Source of the DNA: Moniliophthora roreri | Taxonomy: Eukaryota > Basidiomycota > Agaricomycetes > Agaricales > Marasmiaceae | DNA length: 62,394 nucleotides | Assembly (NCBI GenBank): GCA_001466705.2 | Contig: LATX02000027.1 | Coordinates: 1-62,394 of the forward strand | Direction of reading: 5' to 3' | Shown here: positions 12,204 to 22,474 of the stretch, piece by piece | How the letters are laid out: every line of letters starts with the position of its first letter | Numbering within the stretch: the stretch's first letter is position 1 | The notes under the pieces: generated by a model | What the model was told of the DNA's origin: nothing | The model's database searches: none | The model's input: the letters and a program-made list of their open reading frames with translations, nothing else | Position numbers and translations under genes: made by a program

Positions 12204-13812
12204 CCTCCTGCTCCCAAGTTGAAGCAACCCTCTACTCCTACTCCTTCTCCATTACCTCCTCTCCCTGTTCAGTGCTCTAAGGCTATGCCTAAGTCTTGGC
12301 CTGATCCCTCAGTCCCACCTCTTTGCACATGACATGCTGCTGCTAAAGAAGCCACTGCTCCTTCAGAAGGAGATGCTCAACCTGAGACCTTACATGCTGC
12401 TGTTCTCTCTGTTGGAGATAATCCACAGACTCTTGCCCAGGCACTCAATAGTCCTGAATACAAGTACTGGGTTGAAGCTATTGAAGAGGAGTTGTGATGC
12501 TTGGCTGGCACTAAGACATATGAGCTTGTGCCATGTCCTGAGGGTCAAAAGCCCACTGGCACCAAATGGGTTTTCAACATCAAATGGGGTGAGCAAGGTT
12601 TTATTGTGAAACACCATGCTTGTCTTGTTGTACAAGGGTTTAGCCAGATTCCTGGTGTGGATTTCTGGGATACCTATGCACCTGTGGCTCATATAGAGTC
12701 CATTCACACCATCTCTGGCTTGGCTGCCACTCTCAACTGGGAGATTCATGTTGTGGATGTCAAATCAGCATTCCTCAACAGTGAAATACTTGTTGACCAG
12801 CCTCCTTATGTGGCTCAACCTTCTGGTTATGTGGTGAAGGGAAAGGAGAACTGGGTCTGGCTGGCTTTGTCAGTCTGCTTTCCTGTGGTACCAGAAGCTC
12901 AAGAAGATTCTCATCACACTTGGCTTTAAACCATGTTCCTCTGATTCCTATGTCTTTGTTCATTGCACTAAGAAGAGTACTGTCATCATTACCTCTCATG
13001 TTAATGATCTTGATCTGTTTGCTAGCTCCAAGTCTATTCTTAATGAGTTCAAGCCTAACCTTAGCAAGCATGTTGTCATCTCTGATAAGGGGGAGATTTC
13101 TCAACTGCCGGGTATGACTGTCACTTGAGACAGAGCAGCTCATACCATCTCCTTCAATCAGTTTTTGTATATTGACTCAATTGTTAAGTGCTTTGGTTTG
13201 GAATCAGCTCATCCCTTGCCTACTCCTATTGTGCATAGTACAAAACTTTCCAAGACACAGTCACTTACCACTCTGTAGGAGCAGTTCAAGATGGCCAAAG
13301 TTCCCTACCAGTCAGCAGTTGGCTCCATCATGCATGCTGCTGTCATGACTAGGCCAGATATCTTCTATGCCTGTCAGTGTGTTGTTCAGTTTATGCAGAA
13401 CCCTGGTGAGGCCCACTGAACCACTGTAAAGCAGATCATTTAGTACTTGAAGAGTACTAGAAATCTGTCACTCACATTGGGTGGTGTGTCTAAGTCCTTT
13501 GACATCACTGCATGGTCAGATTCCAACTTTGCTCACCATCCAGATTATGAACAGTCAGTCTCAGAATATGCACTTTTCCTTGGAAGAGGATGCTTTTCTT
13601 GAAGATTCAGAAAGCAGACTGCTACTGCTTCCTCAACTAGTGAAGCTGAATACTATGCAGCTCACCTTTGTGGTCATGAAGTCATCTGGTTCCACCAACT
13701 CATGGAACAGATTGGCTTCCCTCTAGAGGCTCCAACGCCTTTCCATGTTGACTCTCAGGCTGCTATTGTGAACATGAACTCTAAGCAGATCAATGGTTCC
13801 AATAAGCATGTC

Positions 13813-14381
13813 TGTTACAGTTTTTCATTTCCATCAGACAATTTCTCGTTTCCCCTTTCCTGTATTACCATTTCAGGCAATTTAGCGCCTATCCCCATGC
13901 TTCTCTTTGACACCTGGACTTGTCCACATTCCCAGTTCCCCTTTCTTTTTCCTTCTTCGATATTTATGACATCATCATGACTTCACTTTATTCCATTAGT
14001 TTCTATCCCCTTCCGATGACATCACTTATGATGTCGAACTCCTTCTTTATGACTTCATCGACAATCTACCATGTTCCATTGCTTTCTACTTGTTTAGCAA
14101 ACAACAATATCGACTCTGCAGTTTGTATCCAAACGAGTAGCTACAAAGGATGTATAAGTAGATAGTTTGCTAGGTCTAAGCTCTTCAGCTTGACCTGGTT
14201 TAATCAACTTGTGTTTAGCCAACGAACGAACCCTCTGAACTCTAGCTTTTCTTAAGCTAGCTCTCTAACTTGAACCTTTACTCCTTCAAGAAGGAAACTT
14301 TCCTTTCTTGTCAAAGTTAACTCTGCATCACTACGTCAAGTGGTGTTGAGTTGTTGTCGTTGCTGCGCAAGTAACGTAACA
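13813..14381 (+). mobile_element. solo LTR of a Ty3/gypsy element inside Copia-2
   Basis: The 569-bp block begins TGTTACAG and ends TGCGCAAGTAACGTAACA, with ATGTC directly on both sides (13808-13812 and 14382-14386), a perfect 5-bp target duplication. Its ends and the internal stretch CTTCAGCTTGACCTGG are shared with the LTRs of the chromovirus at 53579-60864, so it belongs to the same or a sister family. There is no internal region, so it is a recombination product. The insertion splits the RNase H tail of Copia-2 and is therefore younger than it. Confidence 0.92.
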
Positions 14382-14558
14382 ATGTCAAGGTGTCATATCA
14401 TTGAATCTGTGAAGCTGTCATTGAGAGTCAACACCTTGTCACTGTGAATGTTCCTTTATAAGACAATTGTGCTGACATCTTCACCAAGAGCTTTGCTGGA
14501 CCTGCTCACTCTTGCTTGGTTCAGATGCTTGGTCTTGAAGTTGTGGGTACTCACTGAG

Positions 14559-15169
14559 TAGTGTTGCACAGGCTCAGGCTCAGAGCTGTGGGCTGGCCTG
14601 AGCCAGCCCTAGTTGAGCCTGAGCCAAGCCAGGCTTTTTGTAGGGCTCAAGGAGGGCCCAAGGCCTGGCTCAGGTGTTTGTGAGCCCCAGGCCTTGGGCT
14701 TGGGCTATGGCTCTGCAGGTGCTCAGACACTTGTTTAAGCACCAAAATGGGTCCTTAATTTCATTGACATCATTCACACCAAACATCAACATCTTGCAGA
14801 AAGGCTGCATAGATGATTTCAATAGACCCTATACACACCTGGCTTCAATTAATATCCTCCTGCACGTCCAAATCACTTACAGCTTACCTCTAATTTTGAC
14901 AACCTTTCATAGATTCATGTTTGGGCACAGCATGTGCAAGACACATAGAAAACAATCAAAGCACATTCACTCACTCTAGAACCCTCACTCAGCATCATTC
15001 CATGCACAAAATACATGCTACCAATGAGCTGTGGCTTGAGCCCAAGCTGGGCCTGAGCCAGCCTGAATTGACAGCCTAAGGCCTGGCTCACAACTTGGAT
15101 AGGCCTGAGCCCTCTGAAGCCAGGCCTAAGCCACAGTATTTGGGCTGGGCCTGAGCCCATGCAACACTA
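14559..15169. mobile_element. non-autonomous hAT element (611 bp)
   Basis: Perfect 10-bp terminal inverted repeats TAGTGTTGCA / TGCAACACTA extend imperfectly further inward (CAGGCTCAGGC against GCCTGAGCCC). The element is flanked by an 8-bp target duplication TCACTGAG at 14551-14558 and 15170-15177. An 8-bp duplication and TAGTGTTGCA-like ends are hallmarks of the hAT superfamily. Subterminal DNA is full of GGCCTGAGCC / GGCTCAGGCC motifs, likely transposase-binding clusters. No transposase is encoded, so it depends on an autonomous hAT elsewhere. It inserted next to the polypurine tract of Copia-2. Confidence 0.93.
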
Positions 15170-15183
15170 TCACTGAGGGGGAG

Positions 15184-15530
15184 TGTTCAGATTTCTCAGA
15201 CTTTCAGACTATGTATGGACTTTTCTCAGACCTTTTTAACTAGCATGCCATTCTTTGCAATCTCACATGACCTCTGTACAGCAGGGACTTCATAACTGTC
15301 TTCCTTTCTTCCTTTCCTCAGTTGTGTTATCACCCAACTGAGGTATGCTTCTATCTATCATCATTCCCTTACATTAATGCTTACTATTTACTGTATCTAG
15401 CTTGTATTGACTCTGTCTTACCTAGGCACCTTTTCACTTCATGCTTACAACTATTAATTATACACTTGACAACTGGACAGTGTAATGAGAGAACAAGAGA
15501 TGCTGTGCCATGTCACAGTATTAGCTGATA
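15184..15530 (+). repeat. 3' LTR of Copia-2 (end uncertain)
   Basis: GAGGGGGAG is followed by TGTTCAGA, a classic Copia polypurine tract and LTR start. The 5' LTR has been lost, so the end cannot be fixed by comparison; composition changes to genic DNA near 15540. Confidence 0.6.
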
Positions 15531-16191
15531 CCATAAGGAGCAATCTGTTCAAATTCATGATGGCAAAGGTCCAATTTTTGGCCCAGTGCAACAATGAAGA
15601 ACAAATTTGGATTTATCTGAATTCATAACCACCAAGCTGCTCTTCCAAGGCATCTCACTGGTGAAACAAACTTGAATCAACATAGGTTTATCTAACCAGC
15701 CTACCAAGAAGTGAGGACCGCCTGTTCCCTCTTGAAGGGTGTCTCCAGTTGCTATGGGTCCTGCGAGGAGACCCAATGGGCCACGGAGGGAGACCAGTGT
15801 TGAAAGCTGAAATTGGCGGCCCTCATCGGACCATCCTGTATACTGAGCATGACGAGGTCAATGAAGGTAAGGCAATAGTCAGTCGTACTAGGTGTTGATC
15901 TCGTTAGTAGCGCCGATGAGCTGGGCATGATTGGCCAGCGCAGTAGCATGGTTCATGTTAACAGTGCTTTCGAGATGATTCAATTGAGCCTCTACGCCGT
16001 TCGGTTGTTCGACAATGGCTTGCATGCCAGCAATGGCGGGTACTATGTTGAGAATAAGAGCGACCTACGATAGATTAGATCGCATCGTGAATGGCGTTAA
16101 AATTGGGTTGGGCAAGCGATCATGTAGTGGTGTCACTGAGACTTCTTATATATATATTATATATATAATTACAAGAGACTATTGCGTCCTG
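15531..16191. other. transition from transposon to genic DNA, trehalase 3' flank
   Basis: GC and CpG content rise sharply here. No gene is supported. An AT dinucleotide run lies at about 16147-16170, near the expected 3' end of the trehalase transcript. Confidence 0.5.
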
Positions 16192-18988
16192 TTACAGAGC
16201 GAGCAGAGCAAGGAGAATTCCTAAGAGTCCCAGGTTCGAACTAACCGACAATCTGGCTGCAGAATTGCTGCCACTGCCACTTCCATTCCCGCCACCACCC
16301 GATTCACCATTACCTCCGCCACTACTCTCACTGCCGTTACCGTTTTGCACCCCACCAGATTCTAGTAAACTGGGGCATTGGGGAGCGACTAGGACATCAC
16401 CATAGACGCTAGCCGCCCAGAGAAGGACACCATTTGTCCATCCGAATCCAGCTTGAACGGTATATTCACCTCCACGACCTGCCGAACCGATATCGAGGTT
16501 GGAGAACTTTTCAAACATCTACGCCCGTGGTTAGAGCTAAAGACGCTGTTATATGACAGGGCGTATACTCACGTTTCCATTTTGGCCTACACTCTGCGTA
16601 ACGTTGAGTTCAGCATCCGAGTATCTGGGTAGCACTCCTGGAATCGATCCTCCAGTAGCACGCCTAAATGGAAAAAAAAAATAAAATAAAATAAAATCAG
16701 CCACAGGTAGAGAGATACCCGGATGAACTCGGACATACCAGCTGCATAGCACGCTTGCAATGTACCGATTCGCCAACTCCCTCTGCAAGGCATGTGCCCA
16801 ACCTTCACCGCTTGTAGCATTACCGCCATTGAAGACCGTTCCATTCAACCTGTTGATATCAGATGCAGCGCCAGTCGCGCTTGCGTTGGTAGAAGTCGTG
16901 ATCTGCTGTCCAGGAAGCTGTGACTCTTCAAGACCCAATTGTCCAACCGGAATGAGATTAAATGTCGACTGATTGGATGAGGGTGTGGGCAGTGGGTTGC
17001 TGGTGATGTTGGAGGGTAGGTTCCGAAGCGCTTGAAGAACGACGTATTGGTGCGGCGGCCAGGCATTTGGCGCATCCCATTGCAAACCCGTATCGACGAA
17101 CGTCGTTGGGAAGGATCCGTTGTAACGATTCAATAGCATGTTGACTGACGAGAATGCCGCAAATGCCCTCTCTGGACTCCTCAAGATGTCATCGGGAATG
17201 ATACCATTCCACATTGGGTAAAAGGTAGCAACCGAAAAGAAGTTGTTTCTGGCATTTGTTTGGAAATTGAAGTCGTAAAATGCGGCCTAAAATCACCATA
17301 TCAGGCAGTGAACTTGTGGTTAAAGAGGTCGTGCAACGCACCCTCTCCGAATCCCAGAACAAATCAATAATACCCTCTCTCAGCGATGCTGCACGACTAC
17401 GATGACTTTCTGCTGCCGACGAGTTAGACCCGACGCTATCGTAAAGATCAGCGAGGAGTAGATGGTTCCGATCTAACACGTAGTCAATAATAAGTCGGGA
17501 GAGGGATGATCGAAGGACGTACAGAGAATGCTGTTCAAGTCTACGGGAATAGTATCTCGTATCCTCAAAGTGGTCAAGTCGGCGCTGTGGGTCTCATTGA
17601 ACGACACGTTTGGTCCATTCGCCGTCAGATAATCTCAAACTCCATTAGTCAAGATTGTGACAAGATTCGGTGAACTAAGTTACCTGTAAGGTAAGATTCT
17701 GGCCGCGGAGCGCTATTGTTCACGGCGTAGCGAGTCATGGCAAAGGTCCTATTCGAGAATGGACTAGTCACGTTGAGTGTTCGGTTGATCTGCCACCATT
17801 GCATCTCTCTCTGCGAAAAGAATAAGAGCAGTGAAAAATGACGTGCACAAGCAATCATACCTCTGCCAGTGGAAGGGCACGAGTAAGTATATCCCGATCA
17901 TTAGTCACAGCCATGTAGCGTGCAAGCATCTAGGGACAGGGAACCAAGATGAGTATCTTTCATCAATCAAAGTAAAGTTCATTCGCCGACCTGGATGAAC
18001 AATGGTGGTTGTGACCGGTCCAAATCTATACGCAAATGTTATCCTGGAGTTTGAGAGTGAGGAGGCGAAGGAACTAACAATAGATTCTTCCGCCATTGGG
18101 AATGAAGCCAAAATTATCAAGCTCATCCATAAAGTTCTGCAGCGTTGCATTGACGATATCGAAGAGTTGAGATTCGAGCAGGCCTTCAACGATCCAGAAG
18201 CTGTCCCAGTAGTATTGCTCTCGGAAGCGACCGCCTATCACCACAGGACGTAAGCAAAAGAGCCGAGGTGATAACGCGATAGTTTCATACCCGGTACCAC
18301 GAACGTATGGTTCAACGGAATCAACGAACTCTCGCATTGAATACCATTACAGAGTGAAGAAGAATTAGTTCCTCGAATGAGCTGTGTCCAGAAACTGTGC
18401 ACAGTCTGCGAAAATGCTTTCACAAGCGAATCCGAGACATTTGCAAGGAAAGGCGGATTCGGATTGAAATTGGGGAGAATGAGCCCTTCCAGTTCAAGGC
18501 CTTCACCCTTGAAGAAGGCATTAACGAAGTTTTGATACTGTTCGACCGTAGCGTTAGAACCTAGGTTCTGGAATGCTTGTAACGTCACATTGGTAGAGTT
18601 GACCGTAGGCTGTGGGGTTTAAGATTAGAAACAATCTGAATTGGGTAATGCAGATGCCCACCTTGTCCACAAAAGTCTTCTGATCCGGGAATAAATTTGC
18701 GAGGTTGACGCTTTGAAGTAGCTATGCACAAAAAAAAAGTCGCGTGAGTTCCCGGGGCTCAAGAATAGACAAGAAGACACGCACCGGACCAGCACAGAAG
18801 ATTTCAGATGGACACCATGATTGCCTAGGGGGGAGTGGAACCTGAGATGGCAGCAGTGACGTGGGCGCTGCAGATGGGCTCGCGACTACGGTCGACACAG
18901 GGATTTGAGAAACGGACGCGTTTGTAGTTGGAGTTTGAGCTAGAGTCGTATGGAAAAGACATGCAACTATCGTGAGAATCGTGAGCAT
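16192..18988 (-). CDS. GPI-anchored trehalase, GH37 family, lacking the catalytic-acid segment
   Basis: GH37 trehalases hydrolyse trehalose to two glucoses. ATG at 18988 gives a signal peptide (MLTILTIVACLFHTTLAQ) and a Ser/Thr/Pro linker. About a dozen exons are joined by GT-AG introns of 50-70 nt. Both family signatures are present: PGGRFREQYYWDSFW, created across a splice at 18291/18234, and QWDAPNAWPP near 17080. NGGRIYYLDRSQPP, PVDLNSILY and GGEYTVQAGFGWTNG also match. The C-terminus is Gly/Ser-rich then hydrophobic (LGLLGILLALLAL), a GPI-attachment signal, so the enzyme should act at the cell surface. Odd point: the GWDxSSRW block, which carries the catalytic Asp and normally lies between PESY and PVDLN, is absent; the reading goes from NETHSADL straight to TTLRIRD. 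It may be inactive or a deletion allele. Intron joins were inferred by eye. Confidence 0.9.
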
Positions 18989-19074
18989 CGTGAGGGAGAG
19001 GCCGGTCCTCGACTGGATCCGAAGAGGGTCTTGGAGGGGTTCTGCAGCTCGGGGTTTGGAAATCTGAATGCGCT

Positions 19075-19083
19075 CTTTATAAG
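19075..19083 (-). promoter_or_regulatory. TATA box of the trehalase gene
   Basis: CTTATAAAG on the minus strand, about 90 bp upstream of the ATG at 18988, a usual distance for fungal core promoters. Confidence 0.5.
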
Positions 19084-19927
19084 TACCCGACCCCCTAGGA
19101 ACGCGATCATCATTTCGTTGTCGGACGTGCGCTGATGGAAGGTGGGTGGAGTGGCCAGAACGTTTCATGTGATCATGCTGTATACAGCTATACAATAACC
19201 ATGACGAAACTTTTGGTCGGGTGACAGTTGCTGTGATAGAAAAGCTTGAAACAATGTATACCATCAGTATTGCTGTTGAAGCTATTGAACAACTGGCTTT
19301 ATTATGGGTAGAAATTACAAGGCAAAAATGGAGTCACTATAGAAAGCATTACCCCAAAATATGAGAGTAGCTTCTGCCATTTATATGAATAAAATTATCT
19401 CCTGCATTCAGATGCACACCAAGCTGCGCAACCACAGATAGGAGCCGAAAAACGAGCTTGCTTACCGCAATGAAGTAAGTGTAAGTAGCTAGAGATTGAT
19501 GCCGGTAGTGGCTGAACGTCTCAGCGCTAATCACGTCAGTATGTTCCAGCCCCCTGCAACGAAAACAAATTAGCAGTCCAACACGCCACATATGTGCAGG
19601 ACCCGTGCAAGGGTATAGACATAACTCAGCGTTTGCAGCTTTCATCCGTCCACCTCGTGGGGGCAGCCGACTTGCGCTGCGTTGTACTTCTCTCGCCGAA
19701 AGGTTTGAAGAAAAAGCAATATTATTACATCTCGTGCAGTGGATCAAAAGTGAACTCACGTCACATATAATACCATATTCTCCTTCCTATAGCTGTCAAT
19801 CAGCCAGTCTACCGCTGCCCATTGAGTCGTAAAACCGTAACCGTGACGCAATACTATCGTACTTAGAGAAGTGCTCCACACTTCAGCAGGAAACATACTG
19901 ATACCACTACTACGCACCTGCCCCTCC
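19084..19927. other. intergenic region between trehalase promoter and RBM25 3' end
   Basis: No gene recognised. A 136-codon minus-strand open stretch (19349-19759) and a 75-codon plus-strand stretch have no motif. Holds the distal trehalase promoter and the 3' flank of the upstream gene. Confidence 0.5.
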
Positions 19928-22178
19928 CTATTCAACGAGCATCTTGTCCGTGAGCAGACCTTCGCCATATGCCATGCTCTCGAAGATGATCTGCCGCCAC
20001 ACACTCTTAGTCAATTCGACAGCTTCCTCCTCGAGAACCTGCAAGATGAGCACCGTCAGCGGAATGGAAAGCACTGCAGGGGAGGATGTACGCACTGGCT
20101 CAAGTCCCTCGACAAGCTTTTGCGGTGACTTGTGGTCTTTCAAATGCTCAAGCACGAATAAGACCATATCCTCATCCTCCATCTCACCAAGATACTTGAC
20201 CATCAATCGTTTAATCAATGGTTCAAACTTCCTGTCAATGACCGTCTGCAACAGGATTAATTTCATGATCCAAGAAAAGGAAACTTCACTCACATCAGAT
20301 AATCCATCCCATCTGACCTTAGCCTTGAAAAGCGACTCCTTGTCGTGTGGTACCGACTCCCGTATCCGCTCCAGCCGCTCACGAGCCTTCTCTCCCGTTT
20401 CAGCTACGCTAAAGTCCAATTTGACAAGCGGAACTTTGCGCTTCTTGATCGCATCCTCCTCCTCCTCTTCCTGAGTGAAAACTGTCGCCTTCTCCTTTCC
20501 ACTGCCATCTTTGGTTGGTGCCGGTGCCAGTGATACATTCAACTTGACAGGTGCACCATCATCCAATAATAAACCAGCTTTCCGTTGCTCTTCAGCAAGG
20601 GCTTGCATTTCGTCCATCTGCCGAGCCAAAAAGTCTTCCGACTCCCGGCGTAGGTTCTCCGCTTCTTGCTCCTCGAATTTTCTCGATTTTGCATCCGCAG
20701 CTTCCTCAGCTTCAAGCCGGCGTGCTCGAAGCTGCCTCCAACGTTGCCTAAATCGATGGTCAGGGCGCATATTCATTACGTTGAAAAAGGGAAACGCACC
20801 TGTCAACGTAGAAAAGTTCGTCACTCTCATCGTCATCCCACACGTCTAAGCGTTCGCGCATCTCAATCCGGTCTCTTTCCTCGGCCTCTTTTGTAGCACG
20901 TTCTCGCTCTATTGCTCGCTTCAGTGCCGCAATGCGTTGCCTCTCTCGGGGCTCATATCGACGTTCGCGCTGCAATAAAATAATTGACAAAGTGAAAAAA
21001 AAAAAAAAAAAAAAAAAGCTGGCATCAGCAGTAAGCTCAAGGAGGACACGAGTGATACGTACATCAAGGAATGACGCCTCCTCGTCTCTTTCTCTCGCTT
21101 CTTTTCTTTCTTTCTCCAGCTCTTCATCAGTTTTCGGTTTATTGCGCTCACTTGCCACCGGTGACTGCTGCTCTTCCGCCTTTACAAAGCCGTTATAACC
21201 GTATTTTCCTTTGGAAGAGGAAACGGGTGTCGGAACGGGGGCAGCTGCAGCAGCAGGCGAAGGCCTCGACTTGCCCCAGTCGCGTGCTTTGGGACCACTC
21301 GGGACAGCAACTGAAGAAATGTTGGCCTGCACATCCCGCATCTTTTCGCGTTCTCGCTTTGCAGCACGCTCTCTGAACATGGCAATTTCAGAAATGACAA
21401 GTCCGCGTTGTGTCTCGGGAAGGTCAGCCTCCTGAAGGTCGTGTAAGTGAGGAGGTATCACGTATTTTTCCTTGTCCAAAAGACCGTTATTGGTGGCGTC
21501 TTGAGATTCCTTATTTATATCTTCTACCAGTCTGTCGATTTTAGCTTTGGCTTCTTTGGTCTTTTCTTCGTCAGTCTAAAATGAAAAGGTGAGTCACGCG
21601 ACCTCTTTCAGGATAAAGATACGCACGCTGGTTAGCATTCGTTGTGAATTGATAGCATCCAGAAAGGCTTTGGTTTTCTCGTCTGCTTTAATCTGAGGAG
21701 TCGACGTAGGTGTGAAATGACAGGCAAAAGCATGATAAGACGCACCAGGAGCTTTTTGTTGGCGCAACCGTCTTCCAAGGCAGGTAGCTCGATACCATTC
21801 AGGAGGTTAATCGCTCGCAGTGCACTATCCGGTTGCTCAAATTCTGCAAATCCAAAGCCCTGGGGTTTGTTCGCTGGTGTAATAAGGCGTTTAAATGATT
21901 TGACTGGGCCACATGCCTAAATATAGATGAATATAAGCTGCATAAAGATACACAAATCAAGGATCACTCACTGATAAAAGGTCGTTCAAAAAGGTATCAG
22001 TAACTCCCCCCGATATCGAGCCGACGAAAAGTGAGACGGTCTTCTGTGCTTGCGGAGGTGCAAAATGCTGCTGCTGCATGGCCTGCTGCTGTGCGAGAGC
22101 CGATATTGAGGGACCTTGGCCAAACGACGGCAGAGGAGGACGCAGACCAAGTCCTAAACGATTCGGCAAAGGCTGCAT
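19928..22178 (-). CDS. RBM25-like splicing factor (RRM plus PWI domain)
   Basis: RBM25/Snu71-type proteins bind RNA and the U1 snRNP and influence splice-site choice in the nucleus. The N-terminus has a Gln/Pro-rich lead (MQPLPNRLGLGLRPPLP) and an RRM: RNP2-like VSLFVGSISG, then PQGFGFAEFEQPDSALRAI. A central Ala/Pro part and long Arg/Glu-rich coiled stretches follow (RERRYEPRERQRIAALKRAI; EEQEAENLRRESEDFL). The C-terminus (about 19930-20250) is a PWI fold: FEPLIKRLMVKYLGEMEDEDM, VWRQIIFES. The order RRM, R/E-rich, PWI is that of RBM25. Several short introns; the last, about 57 nt (GTGCGTAC...TTGCAG), is in frame and stop-free, so retention would add 19 residues. Start uncertain: an upstream ATG at 22239 needs a different frame or a 5' intron. 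Confidence 0.9.
20995..21017 (-). repeat. 23-nt homopolymer (poly-T on the coding strand) in an RBM25 intron
   Basis: A run of 23 A on the plus strand, i.e. poly-T in the transcript sense, between donor and the TTTATTGCAG acceptor. It lies where a polypyrimidine tract acts, but is unusually long and prone to length change. Confidence 0.9.
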
Positions 22179-22474
22179 GCTTGCAAATCTCGTTCTCCTC
22201 GGTCAAGATATATATATCTGGGGTAGGAGTTTCAGTCATATCTCAGTATAGTTTGCACAAAAATTTACCTACTTTATTTTGCAGTTCCTTATACCGCAAA
22301 AGCAGAAGACGAGAGACTGGCGGAATGAGTAAGTGAGGGATCGCTGCAGAGCCCTGTCACGACCTTGATCACATGTCACAATTTGCTCGAACATGAGAAC
22401 TTTTTTCCATTTTGGTTTGACTCTGATTTCACGAGCCGTTTCTTCTTGTTAATTCATCGATTTCTTTGACGACG
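22179..22474. promoter_or_regulatory. divergent promoter between RBM25 and PRMT3
   Basis: About 300 bp separate the two divergently read start codons. No clear TATA was found at a usual distance for either gene; a TATATATAT stretch near 22209-22217 lies in the RBM25 leader. Confidence 0.5.

Larger units (their letters stand above)
11640..15183 (+). pseudogene. Ty1/Copia retrotransposon Copia-2, 5'-truncated and interrupted
   Basis: Coding similarity starts inside integrase (LPLFLWNKAWCYASYCLNCA, 11655) and continues through the capsid-like tail (KLEPQAEVGFFVSF). A Pro-rich linker (12128-12270) follows. Reverse transcriptase begins near 12455: GTKWVFNIKWG, QGFSQIPGVDFWDTYAPVA, DVKSAFLN; the YVDD box is degraded to HVNDLD near 13005. 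RNase H follows (AWSDSNFA; TSEAEYYAA; HVDSQAAI). The last part of RNase H (near 14387) is separated from it by a solo LTR, and the sequence before the polypurine tract is split by a hAT element. Gag, protease and the integrase core are missing. Stops and frame changes show it is dead. Confidence 0.88.

Noticed and set aside
12020..12217. Gly/Glu-rich minus-strand open frame
   Set aside because: It is the antisense of the Pro-rich repeat in Copia-2.
19349..19832. Open frames on both strands between trehalase and RBM25
   Set aside because: No family motif and no splice-consistent extension; likely chance in GC-normal DNA.
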